A stretch of DNA of 64,000 nucleotides from Takakia lepidozioides (Eukaryota > Streptophyta > Takakiopsida > Takakiales > Takakiaceae), in NCBI GenBank assembly GCA_030704615.1, contig CM060732.1, positions 41,335,053-41,399,052 on the forward strand, written 5' to 3'. This document shows positions 24,747 through 35,699 of this stretch, one piece after another. Within the stretch, counting starts at the first letter, position 1. Each line of letters opens with the position of its first letter. Made by a program: the position numbers and the translations under genes. Under the pieces are notes generated by a model. That model was not told the origin of the DNA and did no database searches. It saw nothing but the letters and a program-made list of their open reading frames with translations.

Positions 24747-26318
24747 AAAACTGTGAGGTCGAAGCCTACAGGATCAGAGGGGAAAGGATATGGAGATGGG
24801 GACGAGTCCGCAAAAAGCTCAGAGAATACAGATGAAGCAGATGAATCTGAAGTGCACTACCTTGACAAGGTGAAAGAACTCATGTCATTCCAGAAGGTAA
24901 ACTCTCAGGAGGTTATAAGGGACATGCTCGTATCTGGAGGGCGTCTGGACATCCCTCTGTGCCGGATGATATCAATGCCTGTTGTGCGTCCACCTCTTTC
25001 CCATGACATAACAAAATTGGAGAGTGATTTTGTGCATGGATATAGACTTGGTGCACAAGTTTTTTATGTGTCACTGACGGATATAAATGGGAAAAGCACA
25101 TTAGTGTCTCCAGAGATCAGTGATAACTGGGATGAGTGCTGGAAAGATGCCAATGAGGAGTTCGAGCTGGGCCTCATGATGGGAAAGAACACCCAACAAT
25201 TCTGCAACCACATGTTCTACGTCTGGGACGGCAACCACCGATTGCTGGCATGGATGGGATACATTCAGAAACACCATGCGAAAGACAAAGACAAGCATGT
25301 TGCTCTGGAGGCAACGGTTTTGGATCCTGGAAACGACATCGCTAGGCTTCTTACAGCTATGCACGACGTGAACAAGTAAGTCATCCAGGAGATTTCATTC
25401 CCTCTGTAGTGTCTTATTAATCCTCAAAAAACAGTGTTAAGGAATGCAATGTTTCCAATGTTTTTGCAGACGATAGAGAAATCGCATGTGACAACAAGCT
25501 TGGTTCACACACTATTCCGAATTCAGAGGATTGGTCTGATGAAGCTGGATAATTTTTGGACAGTACTACCACCCAATATCATCAAGAAGTGCGAAACAGG
25601 AAGAGCTGCAGGCACTTGGTATTCTTTGACACGAGAGGCGTTTCTGGAGTACATGTATGCGGTAAACCCGAGTCTGTACTCTATTTACTTTTCGAATACA
25701 TGTTTGTAGTCCCTTCGGAGCTAATCACTACTTGAATCAATGCAGCAAGAACTGGCAGAGGCAGCTGAGAAGGGAAAATCCGAATATTACCGCACTACAC
25801 CAGAGGAACTAAGGACATCAAAGGGTGTGGAAGCTGCAATAAAGAAAGAGTTTGAAATGCGAAGAACCAAATTGATGTCCGCCTTCGGAAAGCAGCTTAG
25901 AATAGTAGATCCTGGACTTGGTCCTGAGTTCCTTCAGCAGATCAAAACACACTATGACAAGCATGTGCATCCGGAGATGCAGCAGGAGAAATTGCACCGG
26001 CTGGCCATATCGATGGTCGACCCACAAACAAAAATAAGGTGGCTGGAGATATGGAACTCAGATCAAACAGTAAAGGACTTGAATCAGTTCCCAAAGAGCA
26101 CCATACAGCCTGGCACAAAGGTGGAAGGAATCAGTGATTTGGTGTTTGATAACTGGCTACATTTTGGAGTCAGGTGTGTATTCAAACATGCCGTTTTCTT
26201 CTCTTCAAGTATGTGATGAGTATCTTATTTGCAATTCTGACAAATATACTATTTGCAGCTCGAAAAGCGCGCCGTCATTGTGCTGGATCAGACTTTAAAG
26301 GAAGTGCAGATTATTTAG
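24747..26318 (+). pseudogene. Copy A, ParB-like half (exons 2-5), inverted relative to the rest of its gene
   Basis: Plus-strand exons 24747-25375, 25470-25661, 25746-26173 and 26259-26318, each with GT-AG borders matching copy B. Exon 2 starts at a splice acceptor (GTGCAG), not a start codon. The ParB/Srx-superfamily signature FYVWDGNHRLLAWM lies near 25218-25259, after LCRMISMPVVRPPLSHD; later exons carry WYSLTREAFLEYMYAV and a helical region ending NWLHFG. Exon 5 hits a stop at 26316-26318. ParB-like domains bind or cleave DNA and use CTP in true ParB, or act as nucleases or sulfiredoxin-like enzymes; which applies here is unknown. Exon 1 lies upstream on the opposite strand (27146-26751) and exons 5'-11 downstream on the opposite strand. 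Confidence 0.7.
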
Positions 26319-26339
26319 ATTGACTCCACTGTGATTACC

Positions 26340-26595
26340 ATCGCCAGCATGGGAAGAGGAAGGACTGCTTGAAAGGCAATCAGACAGACTGTATGGTCTG
26401 AACAACGATGATTGACGGTATGCCGACCCTCACTCTCTCTTCAAACACATAGGTACATAAATCTCATGAGGAGAATCGAATGGCGTTAACGACGCTCGCA
26501 ATTCAGTAGTTCCTGCTAAAGAAGGGAAGAGGAAGGACTCCTTGAAAGGCAATCAGACAGACTGTATGATCTGAACAACAGTGAATGACTGTACC
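26340..26595 (+). repeat. Tandem duplication beside the inversion edge
   Basis: About 70 bp (GAAGAGGAAGGACTgCTTG... CAGACAGACTGTATG) at 26346-26413 recurs at 26521-26590, with a CGTTAACG-centred palindrome at 26478 between them. Confidence 0.8.
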
Positions 26596-26750
26596 GATAG
26601 TCACCCACTCATTGTGCGGTAAACCCTTAGCAGAGGAGTAGAAAGCAAATCACCTTTGTGATGGTCGGTAGCGACAATCCCTGTCTGGGACATTCCACTC
26701 AATCTCTACGCATATCTTCAACAATGAAATGTAAGTTAGATAAAACTTAC

Positions 26751-27146
26751 TGGCGCCTTCTTAGGTTTTGAAATTGGATCCCCTTCTGCAGCTTTCCTCT
26801 TCCCTCTCACATCTGCTGGAATTTCTGTCTGCTCTAGGGTTTCTGGACCTTCTCCCGGTTCCGCGTTCCGCGTGCTTCCACCTCCTTCAGTGTCCCTACG
26901 AATCATCTCTGCCTCCACAGGCTCGCGCACTCTTATCACCGACTGTGTCACAGCTGCTGCCTCAGTCTCCGTCTGCTCTTCTGAATCAGTCTCCGCGTTC
27001 ACGTGCTGCCTTGGCCCTCTGTTTTCCAACAAACGACGCCTCGTCATTTGCTCTCTTGCTCTGCATCTCTCTCTAAGGGAAGTAAAATAAAGAGACTTTC
27101 TTCTCTTTTGTATTGTAGAAGGAACCCTCTCCAGCTTGACTACCAC
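26751..27146 (-). pseudogene. Copy A, exon 1 of ParB-methyltransferase gene
   Basis: Open minus-strand frame of about 130 residues ending at a consensus donor (GGCGCCA then GTAAGT, 26751/26750). RRKSLYFTSLRERCRAREQM matches RRRTLYFTSNKQRLRAKERM in copy C exon 1 (31789). The rest is acidic, Glu/Thr-rich and disordered, then Lys-rich (KRKAAEGDPISKPKKA), like a nuclear localisation region. The frame opens at GTG, with no upstream ATG before the conserved motif, so the start may be lost or the gene may begin in an earlier exon. Confidence 0.6.
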
Positions 27147-27903
27147 TCTCTCTCTCAGCGCGAAAAGTAGAAAAACGCAGTGACTCCCAATTTCTTGCGG
27201 GATTGCCTGCGTTCTTGCGTGTCTCTAGAAGCATTGGATTCCCTCTCGCGTGACCGTTACACATAGTCGTTCCCTTATTAGTGCACATGCCAGCAATTGG
27301 TGTACAGCTGTTCGTATTCAGTTATGGATGTCTGACGTGTGTCGCCCAAAATAAACGGCGTGTTCTTTATTAGAACGGTTTCAATATTTAAAAATAACAG
27401 CGAATCCCAGAAATCTTAGCGCACAGTCTTACACAAATAAATGTAAATGAACGAGAGTTTGATGACAAATCTTGGAATATCATACACGGTCATCCTTGTT
27501 AGCCAAACCCCACATTCGTTTCACATTTGGAACTTTCCAGGTGCGCATGATCATTGGTAGTAGTATAAAGATACATTTACTTAATCTGCAATCCCATCCT
27601 CAGATCCTGTGGCATGCTTCCAAGAAGTCGGCTTTGTTATTGGGTTTATTGATGAGGTTCTGGTTAGCGATTTAACAGCTGCCGACACTGCTCCTAGGGA
27701 TACTCTGACCACTGGGCCCACAAGAAAAGTAATTAAAATGGACGGCTGCATATCTGGAAAGAATAACATAATATGCACAGTCGTTGTCTGAGCTTCCTCC
27801 GCCATATTCTCTGCTCATTCTTCAACTGTGTTCTGGAGACATCAGTAAACCGATTTACACTAGATCTGCGATAGCAAGGTACAAACGTACGCGAGGAAGG
27901 AAG
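27147..27903. promoter_or_regulatory. Divergent intergenic region, copy A
   Basis: About 760 bp between the exon 1 start of the ParB-methyltransferase gene (-) and the transposase ATG (+). It is expected to hold both promoters. I see no clear shared motif with the copy C counterpart at 31147-31788. Confidence 0.4.
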
Positions 27904-30054
27904 ATGGCTTCCTCTGAAGCGGAGTTCTTCTCTGACGACAAACCAGTGCCGTTCTCCCAGGAAGTCCTTGACAATGGATTTGCAATTGTTCTGGAACATG
28001 TCTTGGCTACCCGTTTTCAGCTGCAGAATGGCTCCATCTTTTTGGAGAAAGAGGTGTACGATCTTAAAGGGAAGTTGTTGAAATACTCTTTCCAAAACCG
28101 TGATGAGACGGCTCATATCAGCCAGTGGAGAGTGCGTCCTGGTCGATACAGAGTACTTGGAGAGCCTTGACGAAAGTCCCTTGGGTCATATGTGACGCCC
28201 GGGACTGCTGCTTCGGTCGTTGAAGACAAGAGGGAGGTGGTGGTGAAAAAAGAACAGACGTCCTCCACTCCAATCGTTGAGCTTTCGGATTCTTCCAATG
28301 ATGACATAAGTGAAATTCCAAATCCAGTCCTTCCTACTGTGATTGGAGAAGCTGATGAAGAAGAGATTTGTAGTGTCATTCCAAAATTGCGGGCGATGGG
28401 ATGAATGGCTGGATTCAAAAGTGAGTTGCGGGGAATTGATTGGGAATCTTTGAAGCAGGTGCCTGTGAAGTTCTTGCCGGAGACTTTTGATGGCGATATC
28501 CTATTCGAGTTGCCTCCTCCTCCGCGAGTTGGAGGTGTAACAATCATGATGCATGGAATGGACAAGAAACACGACGGGCACCCGTGGTGCAGAACAAAAA
28601 CATCCAATATTCAGAATGATGACAAGCTTGTTTTCAGGATGACAGTTTGCAATGGACACCTTAGGTGTGATAATTTGAATTGCAGACACTTTCTTCAATC
28701 TGGGGTTCATAATCAAAGCGAATGGGAGGGTCTGGCGGAAAATCCATTTCAGCCTGGGACTGCCCCTCCACCGGCAAACACTTTCGTCTGCAAATTCTGC
28801 AAACTTGTGTCATCCTGCTTGGCGCTCTGCGGAGCAAGAATGTACTATGTTGTCCACCGTTTGAAAACAATGACAAGAGCTTGTGTGCATTTCGGATTCC
28901 ATAACCATCCTGTCTCGAAGGGGGATTACAGGGAGAGTGTTGAGACAGTATCGAGGTTGATTAAACAGGAGTTCGGGATAAACCCATCCGTAACAACATC
29001 TGCAATTGCTCTTGGCGCAAACAAGTCCTTCTTGGAAAGCCATATTTTGAGTGACGGGGATTCTGTGGGGACTAAACTTGACGGTGCAGCATTGGACTTG
29101 GTCATGGATCATTTCTCCACTTTAAGTTCACCGAACATTCGGCATCAGATCAATGCATTGAGAATGGGCTCTGGGATCAGAGGCTACATAGACAATATTT
29201 TGGAATTGAAACGAGTGAGCAAGTACGATTACATCCAGGACAATGTATTCCCAGGTCAAGGTGTCATCAAAGTTTTTCTTTTCAAAATGTCGACTGTTGG
29301 GGAGGGCAGTGGGGTTAGCCTCATGAAGCGGATGCAGAAGACTGGGGACTTGCATAACTGTTTTCTTATGTTTGATCCTGTGAAAGGAGTGAAGGATTGG
29401 ACAACAATGGCTTGTCATGTCTACGATCCAGTGTACCAACGAGTTATGACAATTGCAGTTTGTGACATGCAATCCGAGGATACGGAATCCCAGAAGCTCA
29501 TGTGGAATTCCCTGATACGTGTCATGGGCTGCCATGGGCTGCCATCTCCAAATTTCGCAGGTTTCATGGCGGATAGTGCTCAAGCAAATTTCAATGCTGT
29601 TCGTATTGTCTTCGGATTGGGCGACCCAAAAGTTCCAATGCGAGGAAGAGAGCGTACATGTCTATTCCATTGGACACAATCTCTAGAAAAACATACAAAG
29701 TCGGACATCAAACCAGAGATGCAGATTCAGCACCGTAAATTGTGCAAAGAGTACAAAGATGCTAGAACAATGAAGGAGGCGGACACTTTGTTCCAGACAA
29801 TTCGTGCCTGGTGGTTCTCTTCTGGAGCTGCATCACTTGAGAGTATGAGAGCATTGGAAGATTGGCTGGCGTTTTGGCACTTCCGGTATAGACAGTGGGG
29901 AGCAGCCATGCCATTGGTACGAGGCTTATATTTATTGTTTTTTCATACATTTGCTTTCCATTTTATTGTGTCCTCGCTTTCTTTATGTTGTTTTCTGTTC
30001 ACTGTTTTGAAGTGTGGTTCTGCACTTTGCAGAACATGTCCATTGAGGAAATGA
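27904..30054 (+). pseudogene. MULE-like transposase with WRKY-GCM1-type zinc finger, copy A
   Basis: One reading frame runs from ATG 27904 to at least 29916, interrupted only by TGA at 28168 and TGA at 28402. The first stop aligns with CGA (Arg) in copy C. Parts: an N-terminal domain (27904-28167, GSIFLEKEVYDL, ISQWRVRPGRYRV); an acidic linker (VELSDSSNDD); a Cys/His domain at about 28540-28930 with DGHPWCRTKT, CNGHLRCDNLNC, CKFCKLVSSC and HNHPVSKGD, resembling WRKY-GCM1 fingers of plant transposases; then a transposase core with LMFDPVKG (near 29370), GFMADSAQANFNAV (near 29565) and the MULE-like CLFHWTQSLEKH (near 29660). GTACGAG at 29917 may be a donor for an intron ending at 30033 (TTTGCAG). 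The 3' end is cut off at about 30080 where copy C begins on the other strand. Confidence 0.75.
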
Positions 30055-30077
30055 CGGACATACCATCTTGCAATCCC

Positions 30078-31146
30078 GAATTGTTTCAAGACTTTCCCTG
30101 CAATCCCCTTTCGATACGGGGTGGGCATGATTGCTGAGACGAACACAAGCTCGGGTCAAGTTGCGAGAACGGTGGAGCACATAGTACATGCCGGCCTTGC
30201 ATGTGCCAATGCATGTCGGGGTCATTTTACAATATTTGCAGAGCAGTGTCGTGTTTCTAGGAGGTGGGCATCCCACTTCAAATGGGTTATCCGCGCAACC
30301 CTCCCCCTCTGTCTCGTTTGGGGAACCTCTCAACGTCAGGCAGTTGTAGACTTCATTTCCACAACGGAGGTGCCCAATGCAGACCGATCTACGGAAAGAC
30401 AAGCCATGAGGGTTATGTATGTTGGTTGTCTTAGTTCGACACCAAGGGTGTCCATCGTGCTTCTTGTCCATCCCTTGCATGAGTCTCGCCAAACCTCCAC
30501 ATGACGTCGGAGGTGGCAGCTCAAAAACCACATCTCCATCAAATTCTGCAGGAACGTATTTTGCTCTTACAATATTAATTGTCCCCCATGCAATGCCACG
30601 CACGTCACTTCTGCAGTTTGGCAAGCGCCTTTCATAGACTGCAACTTAGGAATGACACTGCCTATTTCTTGCACATCTAGCTCGTCAACAGAAGATAGGT
30701 GTGTTGGAGGGTGGTGGAATCTCGGAGATGTCGTCGTCATCCGAGCTTTTGGAGAGATCGACAAACGTTGTTGAAGTACTGGTGTCCTCTCTTTTAATTG
30801 GAGCAGGTGTAAAGGCCGGAGCCACCGAAGCAGCAGTTTCTGGTGTGAGTGTTGAACCTGCAGACGATCGTCGTTGATCCCCGTGCACGCGATACGTGCC
30901 CGCCGAAACTCTCCATTGTCTAATACGGTCATCGCACACGAATGGCTCCAGAATCATCATACAGTCGACTCTGCCGGCGGAGTCATGTACTTCTTTCTCC
31001 ACATGCACAGTTCCAGCTTGCAAATCCAAGCTTCTACAGAGGACATCCTCCCTCACGGTTGCCAGCCCATTGTTGTCAGGCACTTTGGTAAGGGGGAGCG
31101 ATTTGAAAGCACAGTAGAATTTTGCCAACTCACCTGTGAGAGCCAT
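30078..31146 (-). pseudogene. Truncated transposase, copy C (mirror image of copy A)
   Basis: Starts at ATG 31146 (MALTGELAKFYC) and keeps the N-terminal domain (VHVEKEVHDSAGR, IRQWRVSAGTYRV), the acidic linker (FVDLSKSSDDDDISEI) and the whole finger (DGHPWCRTKTTNI, CIGHLRC, CKYCKMTPTC, HAHPVSKGD). At least two frameshifts split it (near 30690 and 30620). Homology to copy A ends just after SKGDCRESLET, about 30080, where it meets the 3' end of copy A head-on. The catalytic core is absent. Confidence 0.75.
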
Positions 31147-31788
31147 TCGTAAAGCAGAAATGATTACGGGTATAGTGTCAAACAAAGAGTGCCAGCAGTG
31201 GAGAAGCGATCCGTACCACTGTGGATAGCATCAAACAACATGCGCGGAGGGCCCAGGCAGAAATGTCTCCGCCGATGCACGACAGGCAGGATGAGCAGTT
31301 TTCATTTCACTGTGCACCAAGCCATCTATCCTCATCCATCTACATTACCTGACTGACATGGTATCCTATGTAACCATTAACTGCCTGAATCCAATGGTTT
31401 TTTAAGACACCAGCCGTTCAACCACCCGTACATTCTATTCCTAGATTTGATGTGTCATAACTGAAGATGAAAAGCAGTGTAGGATAAAATTGTAGGACCC
31501 ATCAAAATTTTGAATGATTAGGGGACGTGGAGAAGACACCACCTCAGAAGTCGTAACCAAAAATTCTACATATTCACATTTGATGAAAGTTGGCGCATAC
31601 GCCAATTTTATACAACCTTATTTTGGCGCGACACTGAACGGCCCAGGGAGGACGTGTCGTGCATGCAGATGCTCCACGCCAGGCCACCACTTCTCCACGA
31701 AGCAGGCATCTTGGCGATGTAGGGGCGGCGGAGAGGCAAGTGCACTCCCTCTTTCTCGCACCACTTTTTTTCCTCGCCCGTTGCAATC
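31147..31788. promoter_or_regulatory. Divergent intergenic region, copy C
   Basis: About 640 bp between the copy C transposase ATG (-) and exon 1 of the copy C ParB-methyltransferase remnant (+). Same arrangement as 27147-27903. Confidence 0.4.
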
Positions 31789-32227
31789 ATGGATCCTGCC
31801 GATAGCGAGACTCCCTCTCGAGCTAGAAGAAGGCGCCGCCGAACTCTATACTTCACATCTAACAAACAAAGGTTACGGGCGAAGGAGAGAATGAAAAAGA
31901 TCCGAAGGGGACTCATGTTGGGGGAGGGCACCAGAGAGGGAGAGGAGGAGGCGGGAGAAGCTGTTGCGCGGCAGTCTCCAGAGGGTTTAGCCGCGGTGGA
32001 GGAGGAGCCCAGCGAGCTACAATCTTTTGAGGGTGGAGAGGAGGACGCCTAGACCTGCCTCCAAGATCAGTCAAGTAGTCCGCATCATGGAAGAGCCACC
32101 GCTGGACGGAGTTTGTGGTTTTGTAACCCACCAGTCTGATCTTCTGGGACCTGCCCTCCCACACGAATTCAAGGAGAGGACTCATGCGGGAGATGCATCT
32201 TCGAGCGCTGCGAAGAAGAAAGCAGAG
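31789..32227 (+). pseudogene. Copy C, exon 1 of ParB-methyltransferase gene
   Basis: ATG 31789 opens MDPADSETPSRARRRRRR then TLYFTSNKQRLRAKERM, the conserved motif of copy A exon 1. An acidic Glu/Gly-rich region follows. The frame closes at TAG 32050, while a +1 frame from about 32027 continues to a donor (GCAGAG then GTATGC at 32228) after SSSAAKKKAE, so a frameshift near 32040 is likely. No ParB or methyltransferase exons follow; intron-type palindromes lead straight to the terminal region. Confidence 0.6.
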
Positions 32228-32289
32228 GTATGCTTGTCGTTCCATTTGCCTTAGTTTTTCAAAGACAACAGTGCTTGAGTCTGTGTGGT

Positions 32290-32890
32290 AGATCCCAATC
32301 AACCTTGCGTCAACGCAAAGTTGATTTGCTGCTAGCGTGAATGCCCGAGTTCTGAAGGACGGTCACGAATACGGCTGTCATGTGCAACCCCTCAATCAAC
32401 CTTGCATCAACGCAAGGTTGATTCAGGTGAGAGATACAGATACCCAAAACGAACTCTTGTAGCATGGAAGAAACCTCCACAACGGTTTTGGGCAGACCTT
32501 GCACAACCTTGCGTCAACGCAAGGTGGAATCGAGTGCCCTTGGAATGTTTGTCACTAAGTATTGAAGCCCGCAAAACAACCTTGCGTTGACGCAAGGTTG
32601 TTTGGGAATCATGTCACTGCCTGTTTTTGCTGCCGTTGCCACACTTGCAAGCCCAAGAATCGACCTTACGTCAACGCAAGGTTGATCTGGGCCCGAGTTC
32701 AGTGTCGTTGTTTACTGTTTTTTGAACGTTTGAAGCTCACAAAAAAACCTTGCGTTGACGCAAGGTTGTTTTGGGAGTCCTGTCAATGTCTCTCTTTGCA
32801 AGGTTGATTTGAGCTTGAGTGCAGTGTCATTGTTTTCTGCTTTTTTGAACGTTTGAAGCTCACAAAACAACCTTGCGTTGACAAAATTAT
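32290..32890. repeat. Spaced palindrome array, family C1
   Basis: Six sites of the form AACCTTG-CGTCAACG-CAAGGTT near 32301, 32396, 32506, 32577, 32660 and 32744, in both orientations of the CA/TG centre, plus half-sites near 32800 and 32868. Spacing is 71-110 bp. They lie just after the copy C exon 1 donor, that is, in its first intron. Confidence 0.9.
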
Positions 32891-33420
32891 TATTATTATT
32901 ATTTTTTCCCCTGCTCCCCCCCTCCCCATCCCGCCGGGTACCCGGGGTGAAAATCCGAACCCGCATAACACTGTCGTTGATGTTGTCGATGATCATCCTG
33001 AAATTATGATCATGAAGAAATTGAGTGCGTTGACGCACTCAATTCTCTGCGGGGGGGGTGGGGGGACAAAAAAAAAACAAGATTTTTTATTTTTTTTCTT
33101 CGCCCCCAACCCCCCGGGTACCCAAGGTGAAAATCCGGACCCGCACAACACTGTCGATCATGAAGAAATTGAGTGCGTTGACGCACTCAGTTGTCCACCG
33201 GGGGGGGAGGGGGACGAAAAAAAACAATTATTATTATTATTATTTTGCCCCCCTCCCCTCCCCTCCCCTCCCCCCGCGTACAACTGAGTGCGTCAACGAC
33301 TCAATTTCTTCATGATCATGATTTCACGATGATCATCGACGACATCTATCCAAATGCCGGAAAAAAATAAAAATAAAATAAATAAATAAAATAAAAATCT
33401 TATTATTTATTTATTTTTTG
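32882..33420. repeat. Palindrome family C2 with TTA microsatellites
   Basis: Three sites GAGTG-CGTTGACG-CACTC near 33023, 33171 and 33284, each in a unit that also carries GATCATGAAGAAATT, a pyrimidine run CCCCCGGGTACCC and a (TTA)n or T run. An A/T-rich tract follows at 33361-33420. Confidence 0.85.
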
Positions 33421-33439
33421 AATTCTCATGTGCTGACGC

Positions 33440-33690
33440 CCCCTTAATTCCCAGCCCTGTTTCCCTCCACGAACATGGCAGTTCGCTAAGGGTTACGGTT
33501 AGGGTTTGGGGTTACGATTTGCAGTGCTTCCCCGGTTTGCCGTGTTTCCGCGGTAATGCCGTTACCTTAATTCCCAGCCTGTTTCCCTTCACGAATATGA
33601 CAGTTCGCTAAGGGTTAGGGTTAGGGTTTGCCATGTTTGCCGATTTGCTGTGTTTGCCGTGTTTCCGCGGTAATGGGTGCTCATCCACGG
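33440..33690 (+). repeat. Tandem duplicated block with telomere-like repeats
   Basis: A block of about 125 bp (TTAATTCCCAGCC... GTTTCCGCGGTAAT) is doubled. Each copy contains AGGGTTA/AGGGTTTGG tracts like plant telomere repeats. Confidence 0.8.
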
Positions 33691-34268
33691 AAATACACCT
33701 TGCACCTTCCCCCATTCTCGTGCCACGTGGACTGGGTTTACGTCAGGCTCTTGGGCTCGCCTGGCTAGGCTCACACTCTAGCATTCCGCCGTCCAGTGTG
33801 TGCCTCCCTTTCCAACATTGTCTCCATAAGACATTTCCTGGACATATAATTTTCATCTTCACTTGCAAGTCCATTCATACATTCTGTGTGGGTCCACAAT
33901 ACTTCTAGTCTTTAAAGATACGCACGTAAATTGTTTATGCATCCAAAACATAATATGTCCATTCTTCAACTATCAGCCATTCTACCATTCCAAATTTGTT
34001 CCTCCGTCATTCATCCAGTGTTCCAGCATATATCATCCATCATTCGCCCCACACTCGGCCATCATGCATCCAACATCCAATCAACATTCATCCAATTTCA
34101 CATCCAGGTACGCATTACATTTCCACTCGTTCCCACGGGAATAGGTCCCCTGGGTCTGCACCGTCCACGGTCGTAGGCCCGTGCACCCTCTGGCGTGAAC
34201 ATCTTTCCGCTCACGGATTGACATCTTCCCGCTCACGTGAGCCGCTCACGGACTAGCAATCCCCCGTA
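33640..34268 (-). repeat. Terminal region of large element, right end (copy C)
   Basis: Read on the minus strand from 34268: GGGGGATTGCTAGTCCGTGAGC, then TCACGTGAGC, CCTATTCCCGTGGG and GATGAATG-rich DNA (34130-33860), the same order as at 20434 and 48434. A second, inner copy of the CCGCGGAAACA part lies at 33655-33690, so two ends may be nested. No clean target-site duplication is visible against the left end. Confidence 0.55.
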
Positions 34269-34879
34269 AGAGTGGTGGCAAAAGTTCTGAAAGATGTATA
34301 TGGGGTAGGTGACTTTGAATTATCTTTTATTTTAATTTATTTGACCTATTAGTAAATAAATTATATGGATTATTTACCAATTCAAATTTATCAACAATCT
34401 ACACCTAAAGCTATGGTAATAGTACTTCAGAAGTGCACACCAATATAATGTTAGCCAAGTGCCACACGAAATTAACATGTACTTTGTAGTCACAACTATA
34501 TCAATTTTAGCACAAATACCATGAACAGGCCGAGAATTCATTTTCAATGATGTTATCATGTGAATATGCAAGCCCAGATTGCACGAATGTGCCAACAGAA
34601 AATTGTGTGTGATGGTGTCCATCACGGTATACACGCCAATCGCATTATTTTTGGTATAATAATTGTTAAAATCATGATGATATCATGATTGTGGTTATAA
34701 TGCATAACACTATGACACAAATATAGTTTGGATGTATCACGAACCCATGAAAATCCGGAAAAAGTGTCGTATTTGTTGAGTAACTGTGGCATGTCAACTT
34801 AGAGATGCAGCCTTTTTTGTGGAACTTGAATGTAGTTCTCATAATTCGTCGCTAGTAGTGCGGAGCAATGCGAAGCCCT

Positions 34880-35600
34880 AGTAATCATAATATATAATTC
34901 ACTATAATTCACTATCATTATCAAATGTTTGTGTACTTGGTTTATATAGGACACGCTGTCATTGACAACTGTACCTATATTGAGACAACCAAGTTGTAGC
35001 CTAGTGGTTGTGGGTTCAATCCACCCCTGGTGTCACAAAGGTATGCACCTTCCTAGCGGAAGGCAGTAGCCCTTCGGGGTGAAGAGACTCCATAAATTAC
35101 ACTTGCTTCGGGAGGCGTCATATTTTTTATTTTTTATTTTCTGTACCTATGAAAAATTTGGACCACTAATAATGAAATAGTTTACTACAACCTATGATAC
35201 AGCTAGGACAAGGCCAGTATGTTATTTCATTGTCACTATCAAATGTTTGTCTACTTTTTTTTGGTCTTCTAGACAACGACACATATATCGTTGTGTGTGT
35301 GTGTGGTGTGTGTGTGGTGTGGTGCAAGCCGCTTAGGTTGGGAATGCTTCACATTCACGCTTCACAAGATCACATGTGTATGCCGAGGGGCCATCTATGT
35401 TCCCGCTATCATGAGGTACAACAAACCCTAGCCTAGCAAGAAAATACCTCTATCCAATAATATCATATTTCCTCCCTATTTTCTAAGGTCATTTGTTCAT
35501 TTAGAAATAGATGTTTTAAGGAAAATTAGGATACTATATAGGTAGGATTTTCTAATAGGAAAATAGAAATATGGATTAAAAAATTAAATAATACTTATTT
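34880..35600 (-). repeat. Dispersed repeat R, copy R1 (partial)
   Basis: Minus-strand partial copy of the repeat at 40780-42185, interrupted by the SINE at 34979-35140 and missing its middle. Shared words include CAAATGTTTGTGTACTTGG and CTAGCAAGAAAATACCTCT. Confidence 0.75.
34979..35140 (+). mobile_element. tRNA-derived SINE, copy 1
   Basis: Pol III promoter boxes TAGCCTAGTGG (A) and GGTTCAATCC (B), a body ending GGGAGGCGTCATA, and a T/A-rich tail. It is flanked by a perfect 10 bp target duplication CTGTACCTAT at 34969-34978 and 35141-35150. Confidence 0.85.
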
Positions 35601-35699
35601 AATTTTTCTGGCAAATTTCTAAGCATATAAATCCGTTTAAATCAATTAATAATGCAAGAAAATCACTAATTCTAGAAAAATAGGCATAGGTAGGGGGTG

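Noticed and set aside
26768-27090. Plus-strand Ser/Leu-rich ORFs opposite exon 1 of copy A
   Set aside because: Antisense of the acidic exon 1 with its consensus donor; only the minus strand matches copy C.
33481-33660. A true telomere or chromosome end
   Set aside because: Only short degenerate TTAGGG/TTTAGGG tracts in a duplicated block, with genes and repeats on both sides.
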